DNA of 17,009 nucleotides from an uncultured Anaerovibrio sp. (GTDB taxonomy: Bacteria; Bacillota; Negativicutes; Selenomonadales; Selenomonadaceae). The first letter of the stretch is position 1, and every line of letters begins with the position of its first letter. A program made the position numbers and the translations under genes. The stretch is taken from positions 1 to 17,009 of the forward strand of contig CAKPYV010000045.1 of NCBI GenBank assembly GCA_934203205.1, written 5' to 3'. A model generated the notes under the pieces. It was given only the letters and a program-made list of their open reading frames with translations. It ran no database searches and was not told the DNA's origin. Below, piece after piece: positions 1 to 6,959 of this stretch.

Positions 1-350
1 GGGGCCACTTTTGCTGCGCAAAAGCAAGAGTCTCCCGACGCAAAAGTGTCATGCCCCTCCGGCTGTTGCCGAATCATCAAGGCTTATCGATACTATCAAT
101 CCCAATGATTCTGCTATCTTCGTAAAAAATAGGTTATTTCAAACAGTGCCAAGGCGTAAAATTGCGATGAATACACTAATGAGCGATATGGGAGTACCCT
201 GCACAGGTACTCTTCGCGCCTCGGTACTTAGCGATTCATGAGCTTTCGGGGCGTCAGCCACGAATTGCCTCATGAGAGCTTTAGTACCGCTAGGCGAGAA
301 AAGTAGCGAGAGCGTGCCTGAAATGGTACTATTATACAGCTATTAATAGA
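1..350 (+). repeat. Structured non-coding repeat, copy 1 (left-truncated)
   Basis: Nucleotides 1-150 match 12781-12930 at about 93% identity (11 differences counted by eye). The rest differs in sequence but keeps the same fold. Stem P1 pairs 193-198 with 325-330 and 204-210 with 314-320. P2 pairs 213-227 with 284-300, with one G-A mismatch and a 2-nt bulge at 290-291. P3 pairs 237-242 with 269-274. In the conserved part, 1-5 pairs with 53-57 and 6-14 with 40-48. A U-G wobble (208:316) would be an A-C mismatch on the other strand, so the plus strand is the likely RNA. The matched part begins at base 1, so the element probably extends off the window. P1 ends 25 nt before the cptA-like stop codon. 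I do not recognise the family. Confidence 0.8.
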
Positions 351-355
351 GATAA

Positions 356-2053
356 TTAGTCCGAATTTGCCAACCCTGTCAAAATTTCCCTATCATAATC
401 CTTATTATCAAATATCCGCGGTCTAGTTGCATCAAAATTTGGATTAATAATACTACGGGTTGCATCATAATCCGAGGTCTGAATATCCACAATATCCAAC
501 ACAGTATGAATCATATCATCCGTCATATAAGGACGATTTACAGCCTGCTGAATAGCAGCCCATTTCTCCGGATGCAGCTCCTTGAACTTATCAGAAGCCC
601 AAACAATAACCGGAATCTCAATCATATGACGGCTTGGATTTTCCTCAATATGCCCTGTGAAGCCACCTTCATCATAAACAGCCTCGCCATGATCCGGCAC
701 ATAGATAACGATACTATCCTCCTGCAGCTCCCGATACTTGTCAATAATACCGCTGACAATATAATCATTGTAGTACAGAGCATCATCATATTGAGCAATA
801 ACTTCCTTCTGAGCCTCATTTACATCCAGCCGAATATCATCCTTAGTAAATTTGGTAAAGATATATGGGAAGCGATTGTAATACAGACCATGACCACCCA
901 TCAGATGAACCACATAAAAATTCTTGTCACCAGCCCGCTGGGCAATAGCATCATCCACCAATGGGAACAGCGCTCCATCCTCTAGTCCATCATCCTCACG
1001 AGAATCACGGATTCTGGTAAAATGGCTTACCTTGCTATGAGCGGCATAAATCTGAGCCACATTACCCCAGATACCAGAGCTTTCCTGATTGGACAGCCAA
1101 TGAGTTTTGTAGCCGGCACTGTTCATAATATCAATCAGATTATTGTATTCATACCAAGGCTTATCTGACTCATTATGACAGAAGGTAAACAACTTGCTCA
1201 GCACAGCAATAGTTGTGGAATGAGGACTTACTACATCCCTAAACACGCTGATTTCTCCTCGATTAGCCATATCATCCAAATTAGGCGTATTAGGCAGATA
1301 ATAGCCATAAAGATGCATATGATTTCGATTGGTAGACTCCCCCAGAATAAATACCACATTCTTGATTTTACCATCATTGCGGGTAAGCTGAATATCCGTA
1401 TCCAGCTTGGCAGACAGCTCCCGATAGGCTTGAATATTCTCAAAAGCTGTCTTAGAGGACAGCACCAGCCGCTGCATAGGGAACATGGTATCCCACAGCA
1501 CATCAATATGAAGACTGAAAAGCATCACTGTATAGATTAAGGATACCGCCAAAAGGCAGGAGGTAAGCACCTTTTTGCCTACGGCATCAAAATGCAGCTT
1601 CCGCCAAGGTTTGTTCAAAGCCAGCAAAGCCAGAATACACAGCAGAGCAATTACTCCTGCTATCTCTTGAGGCCCTGCATACATGGTAATAAACTCCCCT
1701 GCCTCCTTTAAATTGGTTTCCAGCAGAGAAGCAACTACCCCCACTCCAATGAGAGCTGTATAATTATATACCACTACTCCCTCAATCACAAAGGGCACAA
1801 AGAATACTACCAACAATATATTCTTCAACCATTTCTGCGGTCTGACTGGCAGCTTATCCAGCAGAAAAACCAACAGCAGGTTTATCAACAGCATAAAGCC
1901 AGCAAAGCTGCACATAGCCTCACCATTTTTCTTCATAACCATATAGCAGCACATAGGCAGACAATTGAAAATGAAGAAAGCCAGGTAAAAGCCTCCCTGC
2001 CGCTGCAGCAGCCGGGATACTCCAACCACAAATCTATCCAGAATGTTTTTCAT
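356..2053 (-). CDS. Phosphoethanolamine transferase, CptA/EptC-like (sulfatase fold)
   Basis: This 565-aa inner-membrane enzyme should transfer phosphoethanolamine from phosphatidylethanolamine to a surface glycan or lipid A/core acceptor. About five hydrophobic segments occupy residues 20-185, followed by a periplasmic alkaline-phosphatase/sulfatase-like domain from about 230. The nucleophile motif is GESTNR at 238-243; by spacing to the following GY, Ser240 aligns with the Thr nucleophile of EptA, with Thr241 next to it. Metal-ligand motifs include HLMGGH (His383, His388), PDHGE (Asp454, His455) and His468. Length fits the E. coli CptA/EptC class (about 570 aa). The ATG has AAGGAG 9 nt upstream. 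It lies 78 nt after queE with no clear terminator between, so it may be co-transcribed. The acceptor cannot be told from sequence, and eptA, eptC and cptA are hard to separate, so I give no symbol. Confidence 0.88.
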   Translation of the reverse strand: MKNILDRFVVGVSRLLQRQGGFYLAFFIFNCLPMCCYMVMKKNGEAMCSFAGFMLLINLLLVFLLDKLPVRPQKWLKNILLVVFFVPFVIEGVVVYNYTALIGVGVVASLLETNLKEAGEFITMYAGPQEIAGVIALLCILALLALNKPWRKLHFDAVGKKVLTSCLLAVSLIYTVMLFSLHIDVLWDTMFPMQRLVLSSKTAFENIQAYRELSAKLDTDIQLTRNDGKIKNVVFILGESTNRNHMHLYGYYLPNTPNLDDMANRGEISVFRDVVSPHSTTIAVLSKLFTFCHNESDKPWYEYNNLIDIMNSAGYKTHWLSNQESSGIWGNVAQIYAAHSKVSHFTRIRDSREDDGLEDGALFPLVDDAIAQRAGDKNFYVVHLMGGHGLYYNRFPYIFTKFTKDDIRLDVNEAQKEVIAQYDDALYYNDYIVSGIIDKYRELQEDSIVIYVPDHGEAVYDEGGFTGHIEENPSRHMIEIPVIVWASDKFKELHPEKWAAIQQAVNRPYMTDDMIHTVLDIVDIQTSDYDATRSIINPNFDATRPRIFDNKDYDREILTGLANSD

Positions 2054-2131
2054 TCACCCAATCTCCTTACTATTAGAACCCCCACCTGCCAGCTCCCCAT
2101 CATGTATAGAGAGAATTAACAGGACACCGAC

Positions 2132-2869
2132 TTACAATTGATCCATCATGCGGTGAGTCTGAGGAATAACCCGCACATCCTTTAGCCGCTCCAGAGCCAT
2201 CTGCTGCAGCTCCAGAACCCTGCCAGGCTCAATAGGCGGCACACCATTCATAGGTGTCACTGGCTGGAGTATCAGCAAGGTATTATCATCTACAGAAGCA
2301 ATTACTTCCACAGCCTTCTGAAAATCCTCCTCCACCAAATCTCCCGGCAGCACCAGCTTGGCATAAACATCCTTGTGATTGTCCACCGCCAACTGCAGGA
2401 ACTCCTTGTGCTTAGACCACATATCTACCCCGGTATTCTGAGGCAGCTTAATATCCATGCTGATAATATCCACCAGTGGCAAAACCTCTGCCAGCCTCTC
2501 TGGCAATGTACCATTGGTTTCCAACATGATTTTACCCTGAACCATAGGCAGCAGCTCCTGCAAAAATCTAATCTGCAGCAAAGGCTCGCCCCCAGTAAGG
2601 CTAACTGCCTGATGAGGCAGCTCCAAAAGAAACTGATTTATATAGGCAGCAGCTTCATTGGCATCCAATGGATTGATAATCTCCCGAAAGCGTCTGGCCC
2701 CAGGAGCAATCTCCACATTGCACATAAGATGCGCCCCAGCCTCATTCTCCGTATCGCAGTAACCGCAGTGAAGATTACAGCCCTCAAATCTCACAAAAAG
2801 CTGACGACAGCCTACATAGCGGCCCTCTCCCTGCACAGAGGAAAAGATTTCAATAATATTTGTCTGCAT
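2132..2869 (-). CDS. queE: 7-carboxy-7-deazaguanine synthase QueE (radical SAM)
   Basis: QueE converts 6-carboxy-5,6,7,8-tetrahydropterin to 7-carboxy-7-deazaguanine, the second committed step toward preQ0/queuosine, using a 4Fe-4S cluster, SAM and Mg2+. The N-terminus holds the family signature: QGEG near residue 13, then a CxxxCxxC cluster motif (Cys31, Cys35, Cys38) followed by Asp-Thr; an LTGGEP SAM-binding motif follows. I place the start at the ATG at 2869 (245 aa) because its MQTNIIEIF beginning aligns with the E. coli protein start. An in-frame GTG at 2881 overlaps the queD stop and would add four residues. AGGTGG lies just upstream of the ATG but with unusually short spacing, so the start is not certain. 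It is tightly coupled to queD, which makes its substrate. Confidence 0.93.
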   Translation of the reverse strand: MQTNIIEIFSSVQGEGRYVGCRQLFVRFEGCNLHCGYCDTENEAGAHLMCNVEIAPGARRFREIINPLDANEAAAYINQFLLELPHQAVSLTGGEPLLQIRFLQELLPMVQGKIMLETNGTLPERLAEVLPLVDIISMDIKLPQNTGVDMWSKHKEFLQLAVDNHKDVYAKLVLPGDLVEEDFQKAVEVIASVDDNTLLILQPVTPMNGVPPIEPGRVLELQQMALERLKDVRVIPQTHRMMDQL

Positions 2870-2877
2870 AGTCCACC

Positions 2878-3258
2878 TCACTCAGAATAAATCACAGAGG
2901 ATTTTGGCGATTCCCAAACCTGAATCTGCTGCAGAGCAATATGAGGCATAGTCTGGAAAAACTCCGCCTTGGCCATTTCCTTATAAACATACTGAGCAAT
3001 ATTCTCTGCCGTAGGATTCTTGCCATCAGCAAAGGCTGGCAATTCGTTCAGCATACGATGATCCAAAGTTTCCAAAAGTTCTCTCAGCTTTCCCTTTACC
3101 AGCTTAAAATCCACCAGCATACCCAGCTTATCCAGCTTTTCACCCCGAACTACAGCCTCCACTGTCCAGCTATGGCCGTGAATACGGTCACATTTGCCAG
3201 GATAGCCTGCTACACGGTGAGCCGCTTCAAATTCCGCACTTACATGTATCTCAAACAT
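2878..3258 (-). CDS. queD: 6-carboxytetrahydropterin synthase QueD
   Basis: QueD makes 6-carboxy-5,6,7,8-tetrahydropterin from 7,8-dihydroneopterin triphosphate, the substrate of the adjacent QueE. The 126-aa protein has the PTPS-fold hallmarks: zinc ligands His14 and the HGH pair (His27, His29), the catalytic Cys23 in CDRIHGH, the LDHRMLN segment (Asp66, His67), and the PTAEN motif at 82-86. Glu116 near the C-terminus fits the pterin-anchoring Glu. Length is typical. Start ATG at 3258 has a modest GAAAGGA ribosome site. The stop lies 8 nt upstream of the preferred queE ATG. queC and queF are not in the window. The eukaryotic-type PTPS activity is a less likely alternative because of the queE neighbour. 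Confidence 0.94.
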   Translation of the reverse strand: MFEIHVSAEFEAAHRVAGYPGKCDRIHGHSWTVEAVVRGEKLDKLGMLVDFKLVKGKLRELLETLDHRMLNELPAFADGKNPTAENIAQYVYKEMAKAEFFQTMPHIALQQIQVWESPKSSVIYSE

Positions 3259-3279
3259 TTTCTTACATCCTTTCAGACG

Positions 3280-3303
3280 AAAAGAGACCTCCTGAGAGGC
3301 CTC
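3280..3303 (-). terminator. Terminator-like hairpin before queD
   Basis: On the minus strand 3303-3296 (GAGGCCTC) pairs with 3291-3284 (GAGGTCTC) across a TCAG loop, an 8-bp stem with one G-U pair, followed by TTTT. It sits 81 nt after the GT2 stop and only about 21 nt before the queD ATG. It may simply end the upstream operon, or be the terminator of an attenuator controlling queD. I could not match a known preQ1 aptamer in 3304-3383. Confidence 0.6.
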
Positions 3304-3383
3304 CGAAAAACATATCCTTTGTTATAACCCCTGCATTTTCTTACTACAAGGCAATCACCAAGGGAGATATTAGCTCCACCTTG

Positions 3384-4625
3384 TTATTTCTTCTTGTTCT
3401 TCATCAGCTGGTCATAGCTAATAGCCCGGGTGTGCTTGGTATGGCTCCACTCATGGTCATTACGCTTGAAAAAGCCTATGAACACAATAGGTATCCAGGA
3501 ATAAATAAACACAGGATACAACAGCAAGTAGAACCAAGCCTTCAGCTTGGCACGAATCTTCAGCAGGATAATCATAGGCAGAATATACTGTCCCATCATA
3601 ATAGCCGTCATCAGCTCAGAAGGCATAAAAGTATAGATGCTGGTATAGAACTGGCCAAACCACAGCTGACAATAGCTGGCAATAATGAAGAAGGTGGAAA
3701 TCATCAGGAAATGGGGCTGCAGCAAATAAATACAGCCATCCAGAATACGAATATCCCGACGCTTGATACCCTCTTTAAACATAACCGGAATAAAGCGATG
3801 AGCCACATCAAACTGTCCCTGTGCCCAGCGTTTACGCTGATTCCAGGACTGCATAAAGGTCAAAGGCTTTTCATCATAAACAATAGCATCATGGGCCCAG
3901 GTAGTCTTAATACCATTAGCCAAAGACTTCATGGTAAATTCCATATCTTCAACCAGACAGGTAGCCCGCCAGCCATATTGCTTCAACACATCAGTGGTAA
4001 TACACATACCAGTACCGCCCAATACAGCAGACAAGCCCAGATTGGTCTTAGCCAAATGGGAAATATGATCGATTACCCAGAAAGCAATGGCAAAGGTGCC
4101 CGCTACCCAGGTATCATAAGGATTCTTGGCATCCAAATAACCCTGAATAATCTTGGCGCCCTTGCAGAGATGATGATTCATCTCCATAAGGAAACGAGGG
4201 TGCACCAGATTATCTGCATCAAAGATACACACAGCATCATACTTCTTGTCCATAGCAAAGAGCTTCTCAAACATCCACTCCAGAGCATAGCCCTTGCTCT
4301 TCTTGGTAGGATGGGTACGCTCACAAACAATGGCGCCAGCCTCTCCAGCTACCTGGGCAGTATTATCGGAGCAATTATCTGCAATAACATAAATATCATA
4401 CAGCTCCTTGGGATATTCCAGCTGTTTGAGATTCTCTACCAGCTGGCCAATAACCGCCTGCTCATTATGGGCAGCCACAATAACCGCCATAGTTTTCTCC
4501 GGGGTGGTGATTTTCTTTTCCTTGAAACGCCACAGACCGAAAAATCCAATAAAGAAAAAATACACTGTAAATAGGAAAATAATTATCTGCAGTGGCACCA
4601 TTACTATATCAAATGGAAAATTCAT
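3384..4625 (-). CDS. Membrane glycosyltransferase, family 2 (processive-type)
   Basis: A 413-aa GT2 enzyme of the cellulose/hyaluronan/N-acetylglucosaminyl synthase type. One membrane segment lies at about 8-31, the cytosolic GT-A domain at about 45-270, and several membrane segments follow to about residue 390. Catalytic motifs are present: AAHNE at 51-55, DAD at 136-138 (nucleotide-sugar/metal), ED at 226-227 (catalytic base region) and QRKRW at 263-267. The set QxxRW plus C-terminal membrane helices points to polymer or lipid-linked sugar synthesis with UDP-sugars. The start has AAAGGAG 11 nt upstream. It is 44 nt after pssA and probably in the same message as tagA, psd and pssA. The sugar product cannot be assigned; the nearby WecG/TagA-family enzyme suggests surface glycan synthesis (inference). 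Confidence 0.85.
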   Translation of the reverse strand: MNFPFDIVMVPLQIIIFLFTVYFFFIGFFGLWRFKEKKITTPEKTMAVIVAAHNEQAVIGQLVENLKQLEYPKELYDIYVIADNCSDNTAQVAGEAGAIVCERTHPTKKSKGYALEWMFEKLFAMDKKYDAVCIFDADNLVHPRFLMEMNHHLCKGAKIIQGYLDAKNPYDTWVAGTFAIAFWVIDHISHLAKTNLGLSAVLGGTGMCITTDVLKQYGWRATCLVEDMEFTMKSLANGIKTTWAHDAIVYDEKPLTFMQSWNQRKRWAQGQFDVAHRFIPVMFKEGIKRRDIRILDGCIYLLQPHFLMISTFFIIASYCQLWFGQFYTSIYTFMPSELMTAIMMGQYILPMIILLKIRAKLKAWFYLLLYPVFIYSWIPIVFIGFFKRNDHEWSHTKHTRAISYDQLMKNKKK

Positions 4626-4669
4626 GAACTAGCTTTCTCCTTTGGTTTGTAAAATTTTCCCGACTAGGC

Positions 4670-5374
4670 TTATTCGCCTGCCAGATTGATAGCATGATTG
4701 ATAATGCCGAAAATAGCGTAGGAAGCAAATACTGCAAACAGCAAGGCATAAACAATGGCATCCATACCCAGGTACAATATTGCCAAAAATACTACAGCAG
4801 CAACAGCCTTGGCCACCAGATTCATCTTCTCAGCCCCATCACCCTTGAAATTAGGATAATGAACTGTGCTGACCATCAAATAGCCTACCACCATTACAAG
4901 CACAGGATAAGCATAGGACAGCTGATTCAAATCAAAGCCAATGCCCTTAAACAGCAAAGTAGATGTAGCAATCAAACAGCCACCGGCTGGAATAGCCAAG
5001 CCCATAAAATAGCCATGTACCACATCAGTGCTAACATTAAAACGAGCCAAACGGCCCATACCGCAAACTGCAAAGAAAATAGCTGCCACCCAGCCCAAAA
5101 CACCAAAGCTCTCCAGCTGGAGACTATAGGCCAAAAAGGCTGGTGCCGCACCAAAGGAAACCAAATCGCAAAGAGAATCCATTTCCTTGCCAATCTCACT
5201 GCTAACATGCAAGGCTCTAGCGGAACGACCATCCAGACCATCTGCTACCAGAGCCAGCAAAATACAAATCGCCGCCTTTTCCAGCTCACCATGAAAGGTA
5301 AAGAGAATGGAGCACATACCAAAAACCAGATTCATTGAGGTTAGACCATTTGGCACCCATGATTTACTAAACAT
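4670..5374 (-). CDS. pssA: CDP-diacylglycerol-serine O-phosphatidyltransferase PssA
   Basis: PssA joins CDP-diacylglycerol and L-serine to make phosphatidylserine in the inner membrane. The 234-aa protein carries the full CDP-alcohol phosphotransferase signature at 45-70: Asp45, Asp48, Gly49, Ala52, Arg53, Gly62, Asp66, Asp70, with all metal-binding aspartates present. It is mostly hydrophobic with about six or seven membrane segments. It belongs to the integral-membrane type II class (Bacillus-like), not the E. coli PLD-like type. Its ATG overlaps the psd stop by one base (TAATG), with GGGAGG inside the end of psd, so translation of the pair is likely coupled. The next step enzyme, Psd, is the immediate upstream gene. 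Confidence 0.95.
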   Translation of the reverse strand: MFSKSWVPNGLTSMNLVFGMCSILFTFHGELEKAAICILLALVADGLDGRSARALHVSSEIGKEMDSLCDLVSFGAAPAFLAYSLQLESFGVLGWVAAIFFAVCGMGRLARFNVSTDVVHGYFMGLAIPAGGCLIATSTLLFKGIGFDLNQLSYAYPVLVMVVGYLMVSTVHYPNFKGDGAEKMNLVAKAVAAVVFLAILYLGMDAIVYALLFAVFASYAIFGIINHAINLAGE

Positions 5375-6012
5375 TATTTAATCCTCCCCAGAACGCTCTC
5401 ACCGCCACGAACCTTATCTCCCTTTTTCACCAGAACCTCCACATTCCGTGGTACAACCAGCTCTGTACAGGAGCCAAATTTAATCAGGCCGTAAACCTGT
5501 CCCTTGGACATATTATCATCAAGAGTAACCCAGGAAACAATACGGCGGGCCAAAATGCCGGCAATCTGGGTAACAGTCACCCGAAAGCCCTTTTCATTCT
5601 CAATGCCCAGCATATGCCGTTCATTCTCAAAGCCTACCTCATCCTTGTAAGCAGGACGGAAGCGGCCGCACACATATTTCTGGCATTTTATCTCGCCCGC
5701 AATAGGACTGCGGTTAACATGAACATTAAATACAGACAGGAAAATGATAATCTTGGTGCAAGGCCCCTTGACAAAATCATCATCCTCCAACTCCACCACA
5801 TCCTGCACAGTACCATCTGCCGGAGAAACCACCAGATGCTCGTCTGTAGGAATAGTACGATCCGGATTTCTAAAAAAATAAGTAAAATAGCATGCCAGCA
5901 CCACAAAAGGAACTGCCACAGCCACCCCAAAACCAAAATACATTACCACTGCCAGGAAGAGAGCAGCTGCAATATAAATATAACCTTCCCTGACTACAGG
6001 GCCACGATTCAT
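5374..6012 (-). CDS. psd: Phosphatidylserine decarboxylase (short, PSD-A type)
   Basis: Psd decarboxylates phosphatidylserine to phosphatidylethanolamine with a pyruvoyl group formed by self-cleavage. From the ATG at 6012 the proenzyme is 212 aa, the usual length for the short PSD-A class. One or two membrane helices lie at 12-46, then the family FFRNP motif (46-50), SPADG (63-67), FNVHVNR with His98, and the processing site FGS at 179-181, where Ser181 would become the pyruvoyl. The site reads FGSC, not the usual LGST/LGSS form, a modest variant. I prefer 6012 over an upstream start at 6051 because GGAGG lies 9 nt before it and the protein then begins MNRGPVVREG, typical of the family. It is followed by pssA with a one-base overlap. 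Confidence 0.94.
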   Translation of the reverse strand: MNRGPVVREGYIYIAAALFLAVVMYFGFGVAVAVPFVVLACYFTYFFRNPDRTIPTDEHLVVSPADGTVQDVVELEDDDFVKGPCTKIIIFLSVFNVHVNRSPIAGEIKCQKYVCGRFRPAYKDEVGFENERHMLGIENEKGFRVTVTQIAGILARRIVSWVTLDDNMSKGQVYGLIKFGSCTELVVPRNVEVLVKKGDKVRGGESVLGRIK

Positions 6013-6062
6013 TATTCCACACCTCCACAGATAAAAATATCTGAAGTACACACTAATTAAAA

Positions 6063-6791
6063 TTATTTCTTACTAGCCATAACCTTCATGACAAACTTAG
6101 GCAAGGCCAGCAATCTGCCAGCACGGCTAGGCTGCTTCAAGCCACGGAAAAGCCATTCCAGCTTGGCCTTCTGCATCCAGAGTGGTGCTCTCTGCATCAC
6201 ACCTGCCATAACATCCAGAGTGCCTCCTACACCAATGGCTACAGGAACCTGCAGTTCCTGGCGGTATTTATACAGCCATTTTTCCTGCTTTGGCACCCCT
6301 AGAGCCACCAAAAGAATATCCGGTCTGGCAGCCTTGATTTCAGCAATAATCTCTGGCTCATCTCCCTCACTGAAAAAACCATTGCGAGTACCTACAACCT
6401 TGATACCTGGATACAGCTCCATAGCCTTTTCCCTGGCAGTTTCCGCTACCCCAGGAGCAGAACCGAAGAAATATATCCTATCCCCTCGGCCAGGTGCCTC
6501 CCGCATCAGCTCCTGAGACAAATCATAGCCAGCCACCCTTTCTGGCATTTCCACCCCTAGATAGTTGGCTGCCCAGACTGTACCAGCTCCATCAGGAACC
6601 ACCAGGTCTGCACTATTCAAAATATGCTTCAATTCCTCATCCTGAGTAGCCCGCATCAACATCTCTGCATTAGCGGTAGCCACCAGGGCATTTTTTCTTT
6701 CATCTATAAACTGCTGAACTTTTTCAACAGCCTGAACCATAGTCAATGAATTTACATTAACGCCAAGAATCTCAGCTTGCTTTAATGACAT
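6063..6791 (-). CDS. WecG/TagA/CpsF-family glycosyltransferase
   Basis: A 242-aa GT26 enzyme. Members add N-acetylmannosamine or N-acetylmannosaminuronic acid to a polyprenyl-diphosphate-linked GlcNAc in teichoic acid or enterobacterial common antigen synthesis. Family landmarks: TANAEML at 39-45 with Thr39, the PDGAG active-site segment at 66-70 with Asp67, ERVAGYD at 84-90 with Arg85, the FFGSAPG nucleotide-binding loop, and the PDILLVALGVPKQE block. A conserved C-terminal tail WLFRGLKQPSRAGR, linked to membrane association in the family, is present. It is the first gene of the leftward operon, with GGGAGG 7 nt before the ATG. In Negativicutes the true product is unknown; an outer-membrane or cell-wall glycan is likely. 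Confidence 0.9.
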   Translation of the reverse strand: MSLKQAEILGVNVNSLTMVQAVEKVQQFIDERKNALVATANAEMLMRATQDEELKHILNSADLVVPDGAGTVWAANYLGVEMPERVAGYDLSQELMREAPGRGDRIYFFGSAPGVAETAREKAMELYPGIKVVGTRNGFFSEGDEPEIIAEIKAARPDILLVALGVPKQEKWLYKYRQELQVPVAIGVGGTLDVMAGVMQRAPLWMQKAKLEWLFRGLKQPSRAGRLLALPKFVMKVMASKK

Positions 6792-6833
6792 TCATCTACC
6801 TCCCATATCTATTGCTAAAAAATCCTAACCTAT

Positions 6834-6863
6834 ATATTACCACAATTGAAAAGGAATGTACAA
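6834..6863 (-). promoter_or_regulatory. Predicted sigma-A promoter for tagA-psd-pssA-GT2
   Basis: Reading leftward, TTGTAC (6863-6858) and TAATAT (6839-6834) are separated by 18 nt, and a GGGAGG ribosome site follows before the ATG at 6791. It is the only good candidate in the divergent gap and does not overlap the rqcH promoter. Confidence 0.6.
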
Positions 6864-6891
6864 GCCTATTTATTTCATTTTCCTCTCCGCA

Positions 6892-6920
6892 TTGACCATT
6901 GCCATAGCAAATGTTATTCT
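6892..6920 (+). promoter_or_regulatory. Predicted sigma-A promoter for rqcH
   Basis: TTGACC (6892-6897) and TATTCT (6915-6920) are separated by the optimal 17 nt. The rqcH ribosome site CAGGAGG (6946-6952) lies 7 nt before the ATG at 6960. Confidence 0.7.
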
Positions 6921-6959
6921 ATTATATTGTAAGAAATAACTAACACAGGAGGAATTACC

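Noticed and set aside
11..241. 76-aa ORF in repeat copy 1, with a similar 64-aa ORF at 12791-12985
   Set aside because: Similarity reflects the DNA repeat. Of eight base changes between positions 1 and 136 only two fall at third codon positions, there is no ribosome site, and the frames diverge after about 45 codons, so there is no sign of selection on a protein.
1..350. Insertion sequence or CRISPR explanation for the repeats
   Set aside because: There is no transposase frame, no clear terminal inverted repeats or target duplication, and no array of regular repeats and spacers.
3304..3383. preQ1 riboswitch upstream of queD
   Set aside because: The expected aptamer loop and A-rich tail were not found; only a weak GGAG/CTCC hairpin near 3367-3380 was seen.
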